Origin: Clavaria fumosa
Lineage: Eukaryota > Basidiomycota > Agaricomycetes > Agaricales > Clavariaceae
Reading direction: 5' to 3'
NCBI GenBank assembly: GCA_951802425.1
Contig: OX637799.1
Coordinates: forward strand, 1,488,001-1,552,000
DNA: 64,000 nt
The notes beneath the pieces are model-generated. The model did not search any database. It was given only the letters and a program-made list of their open reading frames with translations, and was not told the DNA's origin. Position numbers and translations under genes: made by a program. Positions 43,901-53,507 of this stretch are shown in pieces (positions within the stretch are counted from its first letter, which is position 1; every line of letters begins with the position of its first letter).

Positions 43901-44545
43901 TTCCTTGATTATGGACGACACCCATGGAATGGGGGGCTCCGGCCACCTTCTGAGGTGAACCCGGCGGCGGACGAGTGGATGGCTAAGCTCACGGAGTCCC
44001 GAAGAGCAGCCAAGGAGGCAATGGAGAAAGCAGTGGCAGCGATGAAGAAGAGCTACGATAAGGGGAAACGCCCAAGTCGGGAGTACTCTGAGGGAGATCT
44101 GGTCTGGCTGGATACTAGAAACTTGAAGATGGACCAGCCCTGTAAAAAGCTTGACAACAAGAGAGCAGGCCCCTTTGCAGTTGAGGAGAAGGTGGGACCT
44201 GCTGGGTATCGCCTCAAGCTCCCTCGGGCCTGGCGCATCCATCAGGTCTTCAATGAGTTGCTGTTGACACCATACCACCCCCCTTCCTTCCCTTCCCAGA
44301 ACCTGCCTCCCCCTCCGCCCCCTACGATTGATGATGACCACCTGGAGTATGATGTGGAGGCGATCCTTGATGTTAAGAAGGTGGGGCGTGGAGTGAGATA
44401 CCTGGTGAAGTGGTTGGGATACCCTGTAGAGGAGAACACTTGGGAGCCACGACGGAACCTCACCAATGTGGCACTGCTTCTCCAGGACTTCTTCCTTGCT
44501 CACCCTGACAAGGCCAAGCTAGCTGGTCGGGACGCCCAGCCTTAA
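40946..44545 (+). CDS. D1 Gag-RT-RNase H-integrase fusion
   Basis: 1,199 aa from ATG 40946 in one frame. Gag capsid (FRTFLRSLRLLFMANP) and CCHC knuckle CFRCHQTGHAVCFC run to about residue 310 (RERRTPTGEKK). The protein then jumps to YASPFFFKHEKDKLRPIID of RT. The protease, the gag-pol overlap and the RT N-terminus are missing, about 350 residues compared with GypA, and the frame is kept. RT YVDDVIVFAED, RNase H TDASNLATGG, integrase HHCC (HDLPAAGHPG, CETCQ), ISWDIVGPLP, VVSDRGSQF, TERVNQE and the chromodomain (EAILDVKKVGRGVRYLVKWL) are intact. A single fused protein without its own protease is unusual and fits a non-autonomous derivative. Confidence 0.93.
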   Translation: MADHVAPPVAQPMRLDLSVAPFDGQKRNFRTFLRSLRLLFMANPTVYAVDLVKVLFALSKITGEGFAAEWANMKAEEILGSGKAGTWAEFVEEMKRAFDDPNDRATALADIAGLKQGAMTAPEFFAKFEMLSRRAKLSAEKDSGILVHWLELNLSRRLVERIYGVSPMPETYGEWKVLAERLDAQQRRLDGILTERTPRPTVTPARPTATLPRPAVTVSRPLVTPLLCTPDVAMARGWAPADERCCFRCHQTGHAVCFCPLPDTRLQVPRAQTRAAPCAPQMAEGYEKEIARLRACIELCERERRTPTGEKKYASPFFFKHEKDKLRPIIDYSRLNAHLIKDKYPLPRIRDTVDVLKGASIYSKIDAKGGFPSMQVWPEHQHRCAFLTPRGLFEPAVMWFGLQNAPATFQRFMNHVLREEIAGGHVRAYVDDVIVFAEDLATHRYWMDRVLRKFGENGLCLKLSKCEFEKSEIIFLGMKISHNRLEHDPAKGAAVRDWPRPKNVKDVQRFNGMLNYLRRHIPNLSAWAKPLFRLTGNVPWKWEEEEEAAFRDLRQALVSAPVLALPQDKGRWKVETDASNLATGGVLSQQQTDGTWRVVDYISKALTAAEKNYDVYDKEFLAVIRALREWRAYLIGAEETIEIWTDHANLQYFRKPQKLKPRQVCWVGELQCFDFEIKYRTGKSNTKADALSRRPDYGEMVEEDAPVQVFPETEVCVSFTSEMETLLQKNSAVHIQKPEELDDEWTRDRAGLWRKGIVTWVPLGAREAVLEFEHDLPAAGHPGPRKLRAALVKGYWWPDMVKDADWYAQGCETCQRTKPDRTKCAAPLHPHLVPDGPWSVISWDIVGPLPLSRGHNAILVIVDKFTKRTLLEAIGLDLTGLGAARLLRDRVFRDHGVPHKVVSDRGSQFVSRFMKEFYSMIRVKANPSTAFHPQTDGQTERVNQEMEIYLRAYVDHLQDDWAEWLSTAEFALNNREHSATGQTPFFLDYGRHPWNGGLRPPSEVNPAADEWMAKLTESRRAAKEAMEKAVAAMKKSYDKGKRPSREYSEGDLVWLDTRNLKMDQPCKKLDNKRAGPFAVEEKVGPAGYRLKLPRAWRIHQVFNELLLTPYHPPSFPSQNLPPPPPPTIDDDHLEYDVEAILDVKKVGRGVRYLVKWLGYPVEENTWEPRRNLTNVALLLQDFFLAHPDKAKLAGRDAQP

Positions 44546-44556
44546 GAGGGGGGTGA

Positions 44557-44845
44557 TGTTAGGATCGCTTATGTAAGCCATCCCAAAGTGCAGTTGTGGA
44601 GAAACTGGGGAGGGTTGTTGGAAGGTCACATGACCTGTGGCTGTGGTCAGATTACATAATCGTAAGATCACATGACCTGGGCCTGGGCGCATCACGTGAT
44701 CTGAGGGTCCGAGCGTGGGAAAGTCGGCAAGTCCCGAGGCTCTCGCTATATATACTGCGTCCTTTCCATTTTTGTACTCTTTTCCCCTTATCTTAGTATT
44801 GTCGTCATGACCTTACGCTTAAGTTGTGTGAGACCCAGTCAGATA
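44557..44845 (+). repeat. D1 3' LTR
   Basis: 289 bp, identical to 40083-40371 as far as I can read. Preceded by GAGGGGGGTGA and followed by ATAGG. Confidence 0.95.
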
Positions 44846-45148
44846 ATAGGGCCTTTCCGTGCCCTGTACACTACACGATTCACTGGTACGTAGCTGTAAA
44901 GCAAAGTTCCGGGCCTTTGGCACTCGGTGTCTCTTGGGGAGGGTCACAGTAGACTTCCTCCGGGTCTGGTCATGTGTATCTACACACAGTAAAAATTTCA
45001 CACGGTTCTGTTGCACACCGTGGGCAGGGTAAAGAGAAAGAGGATGAGGGGGATAAGCTGTCACAGAGTGTGACAGTTTGAGATAGGGGTCCAGGCTAGC
45101 CGGGTTAGGACATGGGGCTAGGGCAGACAGGGGTTGATGTTAGTATTG
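44846..45148 (-). other. A2 leader, LTR-proximal part
   Basis: Continues the A2 leader across D1 and includes its primer-binding motif next to the 5' LTR (ATGTTAGTATTG on the plus strand). No gene. Confidence 0.85.
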
Positions 45149-45453
45149 TGTCAGACTTAGTCTCACGGTTCACACAACTTAACGTAAGGTCGATGATGAC
45201 GATACTAACATAAGGGGAAAAGGGTACAAGTAAGAAAGCGACGTAGTATATATAGCGAGCGGTTCGGGAGTTGCCGGCGTTCCCACGCTCGGACCCCGTG
45301 CGTCACGTGATGCGTCCAGGCCCGGGTCACGTGATTTTCCCATTATGTAAGCCACCACCCGTTCGGGTCATGTGACTCATCCGCAAACTTCCTGCAACTC
45401 TTTTGCGATCCTTTCTTGGCCTTTCCAACCTGCTTATGTAAGCGATCCTGACA
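45149..45453 (-). repeat. A2 5' LTR
   Basis: 305 bp; markers CGAACGGGTGGTGGCTTAC and TACTACGTCGCTTTC on the minus strand, shared with the A1 3' LTR. Followed by AGTTC and the second half of the GypB extra ORF. Confidence 0.93.
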
Positions 45454-46534
45454 AGTTCCTGCCGGCATCGAGAAATCGGCAGACCGGGTGGCACACCATC
45501 TGCAGGGGCAGATGTTGCGAGAGAGCGGAGGGATGGGCGACCCATCCCTGAGGGCAGGACCCTTGGAAGTCGCAGGAGGGGGAGCACCCTCCTATCCGTC
45601 GTACCAGACATTGCCGCTGACAGCAGCAAGAGTGGTTGCGCCTCCCATTAGGGAGTTTGTAGAGACTGGGGAGCTGTTGCTCCCCCAAGAGCTGTGGCTC
45701 TCCTTTGTAGGGGAGAAGAGAGAAATTCCCCCTATGAACCCGAAAGGCGACAGAGGCGCAGTGTCAGACCTGTGCTGCTGGGCCGCCAACATAAGGATGG
45801 GCAGAGCAGCCGTCCTTGGTATTGATAAGGATGGGGACTCACCCCTGTCCTTTGCACGCAAGGTGGCCATCTGGCGTACCATAATGGCGTGCGCACTGTC
45901 CTGGGCCCAAATGCGGCGCCCATTCCTAGCTATGGCTGTAGCCCTCTTTGTGTCAAAGGGGGCATACGGGCAGGCCATTAAAGGGAGAGTCCTCCCTGCA
46001 CGACGTTCCAGGCACTGGAACACAAAGATAACGCCAACCGTCGCGCAGACGATTGAGGCATTTGTAGACGCCGGAGTCTCCGTTGGGGAAATGGAGCTCT
46101 GGGACGAATTTGTACTCATGTGGGCACACGAGTACGTGCGAAAGGGGAATGCCCCCTTGGACAATGATATCCAGCTAGCGCTGGGTGAACGGGAGAAGCC
46201 TCCCATACCGCCCCGGACATATGCACTGCTAGAGTGCATAGGGCGCGGGGCGTGTCTGTGCCGTCTTCAATTAAGCAAGAAGGTGGGAGACAAACAGAGG
46301 GGCAATGCGCCCCTGGAAGACGGTGGAAGCACGTCTACCGTTAGAAACCCCCTAGGGCTACCTATTGGGGGTTTAACAATATCTCAGACAGAGGGTGCAG
46401 GGCCCTCTCAAAAACAAAAGAAAGTGGCTAAGTCATCAGCCGCTAAGGCCGCGAAGAGGCCTGTTGTGTCGTCGCCCGACTGGAGCAACAACGAGGGCGA
46501 GCCGCCGTGCGACTATGAGCAGGGCTCGGACTAA
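45454..46534 (+). pseudogene. GypB extra ORF, C-terminal half
   Basis: Coding resumes at 45459 after the duplicated AGTTC, giving 358 codons and a stop at 46534. Visible pieces: GIEKSADRVAHHLQGQML, a Gly/Pro-rich linker, a helical region with Trp and Cys (VAIWRTIMACALSWAQMRRP, LWDEFVLMWAHEYVRKG), and a Lys-rich tail (KQKKVAKSSAAKAAKRP) followed by an acidic end. It is open throughout, as is the first half. The family is unknown; the basic tail could be a nuclear or nucleic-acid-binding signal. This is a real gene of the element and not a cellular gene, given its position before the PPT and LTR. Confidence 0.75.
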
Positions 46535-46831
46535 GCGTCCGAGCTCTTTAAAAACATATGCCTACCCCGCAGGATGAGACAGCGGCACTTGGGGCACCCC
46601 CCACCGGGGCGTGCCGCTCGTGACACACTGTCCAACTGGGGGCAGGTCGCACAGACCACCAGGTAGGACCCGTCAGCACCAGGCGAAGGCCCCAGGAGGG
46701 GATCGCGCCCGGTGACATGGCGGTAACCTTGCCCAAGGGGATGCGCCCCTTGTAACATTATTCTACTTCTGCTCGTCATCCCACGCTGCCCGCGCATTGC
46801 CTCTGGTTGGGGCCTCTCCGGAGGGGGAGGG
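46535..46831 (+). other. GypB 3' region and polypurine tract
   Basis: Non-coding on the plus strand, ending GGAGGGGGAGGG just before the LTR, a good PPT. On the minus strand an 88-codon open frame (46797-46531) contains CATC and CPKC pairs (CxxC ... CxxC), which might be a small zinc ribbon; support is weak. Confidence 0.6.
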
Positions 46832-47056
46832 TGTAAGGCTATAGGCCTTTTCTATTCTTTTATTACATAATATACATACCATAATAGTCTACTAGCATAG
46901 CCGCTTAGGCTATGCTTACATCAGCGGCCCCTAGAGGGCCGCTCGCCTATATATATCGCATCGCAACTGTACAGAGAGGGTAGATCCCTCTACATAGAAC
47001 TACCATACTCAATATACAGTTGAATCCAGTTCTTTTGAGGGATAGAAAGCATTACA
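46832..47056 (+). repeat. GypB 3' LTR
   Basis: 225 bp, TGTAAGGCTATAGGCC to AAGCATTACA, sibling of 6757-6977 with a few small differences. Followed by GCTGC (47057-47061), the target duplication shared with 6978-6982 read in reverse. Confidence 0.92.
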
Positions 47057-49994
47057 GCTGCAGAATGTGCCTGCAACCTTCCAGCACTTCATGACCCATG
47101 TGTTGAGGGAAGAGATTGCTGGGGGGCATGTCCGAGCCTATGTCGATGATGTTATAGTGTTTGCAGAGGATCTGGCTACCCACCAGTATTGGATGGATCG
47201 GGTCTTGAGGAAATTCGGGGAGAATGGGCTGTGTCTCAGACTCAGCAAGTGCGAGTTTGAGAAGAGTGAGGTCTTCTTCCTGGGGATGAAGATCTCCCAC
47301 AACTGTCTGGAGCATGACCCAGCTAAAGGCGCGGTGATCCGTAACTGGCCCAGACCAAAGAATGTGAAAGAGGTACAAAGATTCAACGGGATGCTGAACT
47401 ACCTCCGCCGGCACATCCTGAACCTCTTGGCCTGGGCAAAGCCACTCTTCCGGCTGACAGGGAAGGTCCCATGGAGATGGGAGGAGGAGGAAGAAGCAGC
47501 CTTCCGAGATCTCCGCCTGGCACTAGTGTCGGCCCCAGTCTTGGCTCTACCACAAGACAAAGGGAGATGGAAAGTAGAAATGGACGCAAGCAACTTGGCA
47601 ACTGGAGGAGTTCTCTCGCAGCAGCAGGTGGATGGGACTTGGAGAGTTGTAGACTATATCTCCAAAGCCCTCACTGCAGCTGAGAAGAATTATGACATGT
47701 ATGACAAGGAGTTTCTGGCTGTAATCCGGGCACTACGTGAGTGGCGGGCTCACCTGATTGGGGTGGAAGAGACTATTGAAATCTGAATGGACCATGCTAA
47801 CCTCCAGTACTTCCGGAAGCCCCAGAAGTTGAAACCGAGGCAAGTCCGTTGGGTTGGAGAGCTCCAGTGCTTTGACTTCGAGATCAAGTACCGTACTGGG
47901 AAGTCAAACACAAAAGCAGATGCACTCTCACGGAGGCCAGATTATGGAGAGATGGTGGAGGAGGATGCACCAGTACAGGTCTTCCCAGAGGCTGAGACCC
48001 GGACATCGTTCACATCGGAGATGGAGACACTACTCCAGAAAAACAGCGCGGTATATGAGCAGAAGCCGGAGGAGCTTGATGATGAGTGGACAAGAGATCG
48101 GATGGGACTCTGGCGGAAGGCAGAAATCACATGGGTGCCCCCAGAAGCACGTGAGGCAGTGCTCACCTTTGAGCATGACCTCCCCATCGCAGGGCACCCT
48201 GGTCCACGGAAGCTGAGGGTGGCTCTGTTGAGGTCCTACTGGTGGGTGGGCATGGTGAAGGATTCCAATCGGTATGCAGGTGGATGCGAGACATGCCAAT
48301 GAATCAAGCCTGATTGTACCAGGCGTGCTGCTCCTGTCAGGATCGCTTACGTAAGCCACTGTCACTGAACCCACAACGTGCTAGGAACTAGGTACAAGGA
48401 CCGAGTATGGGATCACGTGACCCCCCGTGACCTTTGGAGTTGCTCGCAACCATGCTCCGGCGCCTACGAGCTTCCAACAAGTGCCGCCACGTGCCCACGC
48501 CCACGTTCCTCGACCTTTTCCCACGCTTTGCAATTCGTGATGGAGGCGGATCAGCAATGATCACTCTGACAGCTCCCATCAAGCAATCTACCCTAATCGG
48601 GACTAATCCAGGCCCCTCCACGGCCAAGCCCATGCTAAGCATTTCTCTTGTCATTCTCCCCTTATCCGTACCTCACCGCTACCTTCCCTACTTGGCATCC
48701 CCTTTTCCCTATACTGCCTCCCCTATCCCATGCGACTCAGTGCGCGTAGCCTCATTCCCCATTTTATGACTCGTCCCCTACACAGCCCCTTCCCCTAGTA
48801 TATATAGTACCCATATAATGAGTGTAGTTCCCTATGTTGAAATTGAGTTACTTTCCCCCTTCCGCTTTTGTTTGGGACCTGGACTGACAGCTCCTCTCCA
48901 TCCGCACCCTGTCCCTGAGAGTCCCTGGGCAGTCATCTCTTGGGACATTGTTGGGCCTTTCCCCCTCTCATGTGGTCACAATGCGATCCTTGTCATTGTC
49001 GACAAGTTTACAAAATGAACTCTCATCGAAGCTATTGGCCTTGACCTCACGGGACTTGGTGCTGCTCGGATCCTTCGAGACTGGGTCTTCCGCAACCATG
49101 GAGTCCCGCAGAAAGTTGTGAGTGACTGGGGAACCCAATTTGTGTCCAGATTCATGAGGGAGTTCTACAGGATGATTGGGGTTAAGGCGAACCCAAGCAC
49201 TGCCTTCCACCCACAAACAGATGGACAGACAGAAAGGGTCAATCAGGAGGTTGAAGTGTATCTCCGGGCCTATGTTGACCATCTGCAGGACGATTGGGCA
49301 GAGTGGCTATCCACAGCCAAGTTCGCACTCAGCCACCAGATTCACACCTTTCTACCTAGAGTATGGCCGGCACCCATGGAATGGTGGAATTCGGCCACCC
49401 TCGGAAGTGAACCCTGCAGCAGATGAGTGGATGGCCAAGCTCACAGAGTCTCGAAGGGCAGCCAGGGAAGTGATGGGGAAAGCAGCGGATGCGATGAAGG
49501 CCAGCTATGATAAGGGAAACTGCCCGAGTCATGAATACTCAAAAGGGGACTTAGTCTGGCTGGACACTCAGAACCTGAAAATGGATCGACCCTCCAAGAA
49601 GCTTGATAACAAACGTGTGGGACCCTTCACCATTGAAGAAAAGGTCGGACCAGCTGCATACCGGCTCAAGCTCCCTCGAGCATGGCGCATTCACCGAGTT
49701 TTCAATGAGCTGCTACTCACTCCATACATTGCCCCCTCTTTCCCTTCCCAGAACTTGCCTCCACCCCCACCCCCCACGATTGATGATGACCACTTGGAGT
49801 ATGATGTGGAGGCAATTCTTGATGTCAAGAAGGTTGGATGGGGAGTGAAGTATTTGGTGAAGTGGTTGGGATACCCGGTGGAGAACACTTGGGAGCCCCA
49901 TCACAACCTCACTAACATTACACTGTTGCTCCGGGACTTCTTTCAGCAACACCCCGACAAAGCAAAATTAGCTGGTCGAGACGCCCAGCCTTAA
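47057..49994 (+). pseudogene. pol: GypA copy A5 RT to chromodomain, 3' half
   Basis: Continues the RT of A5 from codons QNVPATF: YVDDVIVFAEDLATH, RNase H, integrase, chromodomain (EAILDVKKVGWGVKYLVKWL). Damage: Trp to TGA at 47784-47786, CGA to TGA at 48300-48302, the solo LTR at 48335-48889 in the integrase linker, CGA to TGA near 49016-49018, a deletion of about 17 bp with frameshift near 49330 (after AKFAL), and one codon lost in the chromodomain (PVENTWEP for PVEENTWEP). It ends with the shared AGRDAQP stop and PPT. Confidence 0.92.
48335..48889 (+). repeat. Solo LTR of a further family (E)
   Basis: 555 bp from TGTCAGGATCGCTTACGTAA to TGGACTGACA with perfect 5-bp duplications GCTCC (48330-48334 and 48890-48894). 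It splits the A5 integrase. It contains the palindrome GCTTACGTAAGC, a TCACGTGA-type site and a TATA stretch (AGTATATATAG near 48799). Its first 15 bases match GypA LTRs but the rest does not. It is typical of LTR-LTR excision. Confidence 0.88.
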
Positions 49995-50005
49995 GAGGGG
50001 GGTGA

Positions 50006-50309
50006 TGTCAGGATTGCTTACATAAGCAGGCTGGAAAGGCCAGGAAAGGATTGCAAAAGAGTTGCGGGAAGATTGCGGACGAGTCACGTGACCTGAACGG
50101 GTGGCAGATTATGTAATGGGAAAATCACGTGACCCGGGCCTGGGCGCATCACGTGACGCACGGGGTCCGAGCGTGGGAATGCCGGCAACTCCCGAAGCGT
50201 TCGCTATATATACTTCGTCCTTTTCTTACTTGTACCCTTTTCCCCTTATGTTAGTATCGTCATCATTGACCTTATGTTAAGTTGTGTGAGCGTGAGACTA
50301 AGTCTGACA
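50006..50309 (+). repeat. GypA copy A5 3' LTR
   Basis: 304 bp, TGTCAGGATTGC to GTCTGACA, sharing markers with 9852-10156. Followed by TTTTT, the target duplication, and the rest of the D2 LTR. Confidence 0.92.
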
Positions 50310-50386
50310 TTTTTGTACTCTTTTCCCCTTATCTTAGTATTGTCATCATGACCTCACACTTAAGTTGTGTGAGACCCAGTCTGATA
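50310..50386 (+). repeat. D2 3' LTR, last part
   Basis: TTTTTGTACTCTTTTCCCC to CAGTCTGATA, completing the LTR begun at 10332-10157. It keeps the GypD start motif ATCTTAGTATT and the TA end. Confidence 0.85.
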
Positions 50387-51190
50387 CCTGGAGAGTCATG
50401 GACTACATCTCCAAGGCCATTACTGCAGCTGAGAAGAACTATGATGTGTACAACAAAGAGTTCTTGGCTGTGATTCAGGCACTTTGTGAGTGGCGGGCAT
50501 ACCTCATCAGAGTGGATGAGACAATCAAGATCTGGATGGACCATGCAAACCTCCAGTACTTCTGGAAGCCCCAGAAGTTGAAGCTGAGGCAGGTCCATTG
50601 GGTTGGGGAGCTCCAGTGTTTTGACTTTGAGATAAAGTATTGAACTGGCAAGTCAAACATGAAGGTGGACACACTCTCCCAGAGACTGGACTATGGAGAG
50701 ATGGTGGAGGAGGATGCACTGGTGCAGGTTTTCCCGGAAATGGAAGTCCACATGTCATTCATGTTGGAAATGGAGATGCTACTCCAGAAAAATAGCATGG
50801 TACATACACAGAGGCCAGGGGAGCTTGATGACAAGTGGACACAGGATCGCACTGGACTCTGGCAGAAGAGGGAAATTACTTGGGTTCCCCTGAGAGCTTG
50901 TGAGGCTGTCCTTGAGTTTGAGCATGACCTCCCTGCTGCAGGACACCCTGGCCCTTGGAAGTTGAGAGCTGTGCTGGTGAAGTCCTATTGGTGGCCAGAC
51001 ATGGTGAAAGTATGCCCAGGGGTGTGAGACATGCCAGCAGACAAAGCACAACTGTACCAAGCATGCTGCCCCACTGCACCCCCACCCTGTTCCTGATGGT
51101 CCCTGGTCAGTCCCCTCCCCCTCTCCCATGGACATAATGCCATCCTTGTCATTGTTGACAAGTTCACAAAACAGATGCTGCTCAAAGCAA
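50387..51190 (+). pseudogene. pol: Relic R: old GypD-like RNase H-integrase
   Basis: Starts abruptly at the codons TWRVMDYISKA next to the D2 LTR and covers RNase H and the integrase zinc finger (FEHDLPAAGHPGPWKLRA, SYWWPDMVK). It fades out after HGHNAILVIVDKFTKQ. It is closer to D1 than to A copies. Stops include TGA at 50641-50643. Almost no CpG remains (about three in 800 bp, where D1 has many), and most changes are C-to-T or G-to-A, the pattern of methylated-cytosine decay. It is the oldest element of the nest. Confidence 0.85.
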
Positions 51191-51498
51191 TTGGTATGAG
51201 ACAAATCCCAGGCCAAAACTGGGACAGTGACAACACCCAGCACCCAACGATGCACCCTGACCTAAACCCAGGTACTGACCCCATCAGAGTTGGAACCAGC
51301 ATCAATGGCACACACACAATGCACAGCACACATGCAGGCACACACTGCAAGACACTTGAATGGTGCCACTTCAACCAATACACCAACCAACCCCCACAGG
51401 CAGCAATAGATAGCACTTGTAGATACCCTTCAGATGGGCATTGGGCACTGGTAGCTTTTTCCCCCATGTCGGGGGTTTTTTAACACACCCAGTTAACC
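51191..51498. other. Unassigned DNA left of A4
   Basis: CA-rich, with ACACACACAATGCACAGCACACA-like low complexity; no gene seen. It ends TAACC and continues at 63295 once A4 is removed, so it belongs to the 5' flank of RTT109. Confidence 0.6.
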
Positions 51499-51802
51499 TG
51501 TCAGGATCACTTACATAAGCAGGTTGGAAAGGCCAAGAAAGGATCGCAAAAGAGTTGTGGGAAGTTTGCGGACAAGTCACGTGACCCGGACGGGTGGTGG
51601 ATTACATAATGGGAAATCACGTGACCCGGGCCTGGACGCATCACGTGACGCACGGGGTCCGAGCGTGGGAACACCGGCAACTCCCAAAGCGTTTGCTATA
51701 TATACCATGTCGTTTTCTTACTTGTACCCTTTTCCCCTTATGTTAGTATCGTCATCATCGACCTTACATTAAGTTGTGTGAACCGTGAGACTAAGTCTGA
51801 CA
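51499..51802 (+). repeat. A4 5' LTR
   Basis: 304 bp, TGTCAGGATCAC to GTCTGACA; TATA CTATATATAC; PBS ATACTAACAT follows. Confidence 0.93.
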
Positions 51803-52455
51803 CAATACTAACATCAACCCCTGTCTGCCCTAGCCCTGTGTCCTAACCTGGCTAGCCTGGACCCCTATCTCAAACTGTCACACTCTGTGACAGCTTATCC
51901 CCCTCACCCTCTTTCTCTTTACCCTGCCCACGGTGTGCAACAGAACCGCGTGAAATTTTTACTGTGTGTAGATACATGTGACCAGACCCGGAGGAAGTCT
52001 ACTGTGACCCTCCCCAAGAGACACCAAGTGCCAAAGGCCCGGAACTTTGCTTTACAGCTACGTACCAGTGAATCGTGTAGTGTACAGGGCATGGAAAGGC
52101 CCTATACATAGTTTTTCTGTAGTTTCCTGGTCTAGTGGACAGGGCCCTTGCTCTGTGACCATTGTCAGAAGGGCACACAGGCAACTCACTAGGAGTTGTG
52201 GAGTGACCACCTGGGACACCATTCGGGCCCCACGCTAGCAACAAGTTTTATAGAATAAGAGTTCTATAAGTACCTAGATACATAGAGAGCAGCCTGAGAG
52301 GACAGGACTGCTAAGAGATCGAAGAAATCCTGAGTGCCCAAGGCCCGGAATTTTATTTACAGCGTCTGCATCCGAGACCGGGTCGAGCCCAGCTCCCCCC
52401 CGATTCCCCCGTTACTGACGTCCCCGAAACCCCATCACCACCACCAGGGTCTGTG
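51803..52455 (+). other. A4 untranslated leader
   Basis: Colinear with the other GypA leaders. No gene. Confidence 0.8.
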
Positions 52456-53191
52456 ATGGCTGACCACGTTGCCCCGCCTGCAGCCCAACCAATGAGGCTT
52501 GACTTATCTGTTGCCCCCTTCGATGGGCAGAAAAAGAATTTCCACACATTCCTCCATTCGCTTCGCCTCCAGTTTATGGTGAATCCGGTTATCTATGCCA
52601 CGGACCCAGCAAAGGTCCTCTACACCCTCAGCAAGATCACTGGGGATGGGTTTGCCGCTGAGTGGGCAAATATGAAGGGAGAAGAGATCCTGGGAAATGA
52701 TGAGGCTGGATCCTGGGTAGACTTCGTGGAGGAGATGAAACGGGCATTTGATGACCTGAATGACCATGTGACTGCCCTCGCAGACATTGCGAGGCTGAAA
52801 CAGGCCTCTGCGACAGCCCCAGAGTTCTTTGCAAAGTTCGAGACACTGTTCCGCCGAGCAGGAATGGCTGAGGCAGCTGATTCGGATATCTTGGTTCACT
52901 GGCTAGAGTTGAACCTGAGTAGGAGATTGGTGGGGAAGATCTATAGTGTCTCACCAATGCCTGAGACCTATGTGGAGTGGAAGGCACTAGCAGAAAAACT
53001 TGATGCCCAGCAGCGCCGCCTTGATGGAGTCATCGCACAGCAGAATTCCGTCCGCCCAGCTCTGCCCATAGCCAGCTGACCCCTCCCCCAACCAACCCGC
53101 TTCACTACAGCCCCTCGCCCCTTCCTGGCCCAGCCACAGGCCCGCACCCCTGCCCCTCCCGTCATGCCGCATCCTGCCGGTGTTGGTGATG

Positions 53192-53496
53192 TGTCAGACT
53201 TAGTCTCACGGTTCACACAACTTAACGTAAGGTCGATGATGACAATACTAACATAAGGGGAAAAGGGTACAAGTAAGAAAGCGACGTAGTATATATAGCG
53301 AGAGGTTCGGGAGTTGCCGGCGTTCCCACGCTCGGACCCCGTGCGTCACGTGATGCGTCCAGGCCCGGGTCACGTGATGTTCCCATTATGTAAGCCACCA
53401 CCCGTTCGGGTCACGTGACTCGTCCGCAAACTTCCCGCAACTCTTTTGCAATCCTTTCTTGGCCTTTCCAACCTGCTTATGTAAGCGATCCTGACA
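53192..53496 (-). repeat. A3 3' LTR
   Basis: 305 bp; differs from 58783-59087 at three positions, two of them CG versus CA. Preceded on the minus strand by the PPT. Confidence 0.95.
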
Positions 53497-53507
53497 TCAC
53501 CCCCCTC

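Larger units (their letters stand above)
40083..44845 (+). mobile_element. GypD copy D1, protease-less young element
   Basis: 4,763 bp with two 289-bp LTRs that I find identical over their full length, TSD ATAGG (40078-40082 and 44846-44850), self-priming PBS, one long fused ORF and PPT. It lies opposite in strand to its host A2. The identical LTRs make it among the newest insertions in the window. It lacks protease and the first part of RT, so it probably relies on proteins of a relative. Confidence 0.95.
34790..45453 (-). mobile_element. GypA copy A2, interrupted by D1
   Basis: Minus-strand GypA element. It is 10,664 bp as found, and 5,896 bp once D1 and one ATAGG copy are removed, exactly the length of A1 and A3. 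Gag and pol are open throughout. The right flank AGTTC (45454-45458) pairs with GAACT at 30819-30823, the far end of the inverted segment, so A2 originally sat in the extra ORF of GypB. Confidence 0.95.

Noticed and set aside
48378..48769. Small host ORFs between the halves of the A5 integrase
   Set aside because: Perfect GCTCC duplications and TG..CA ends show a solo LTR.
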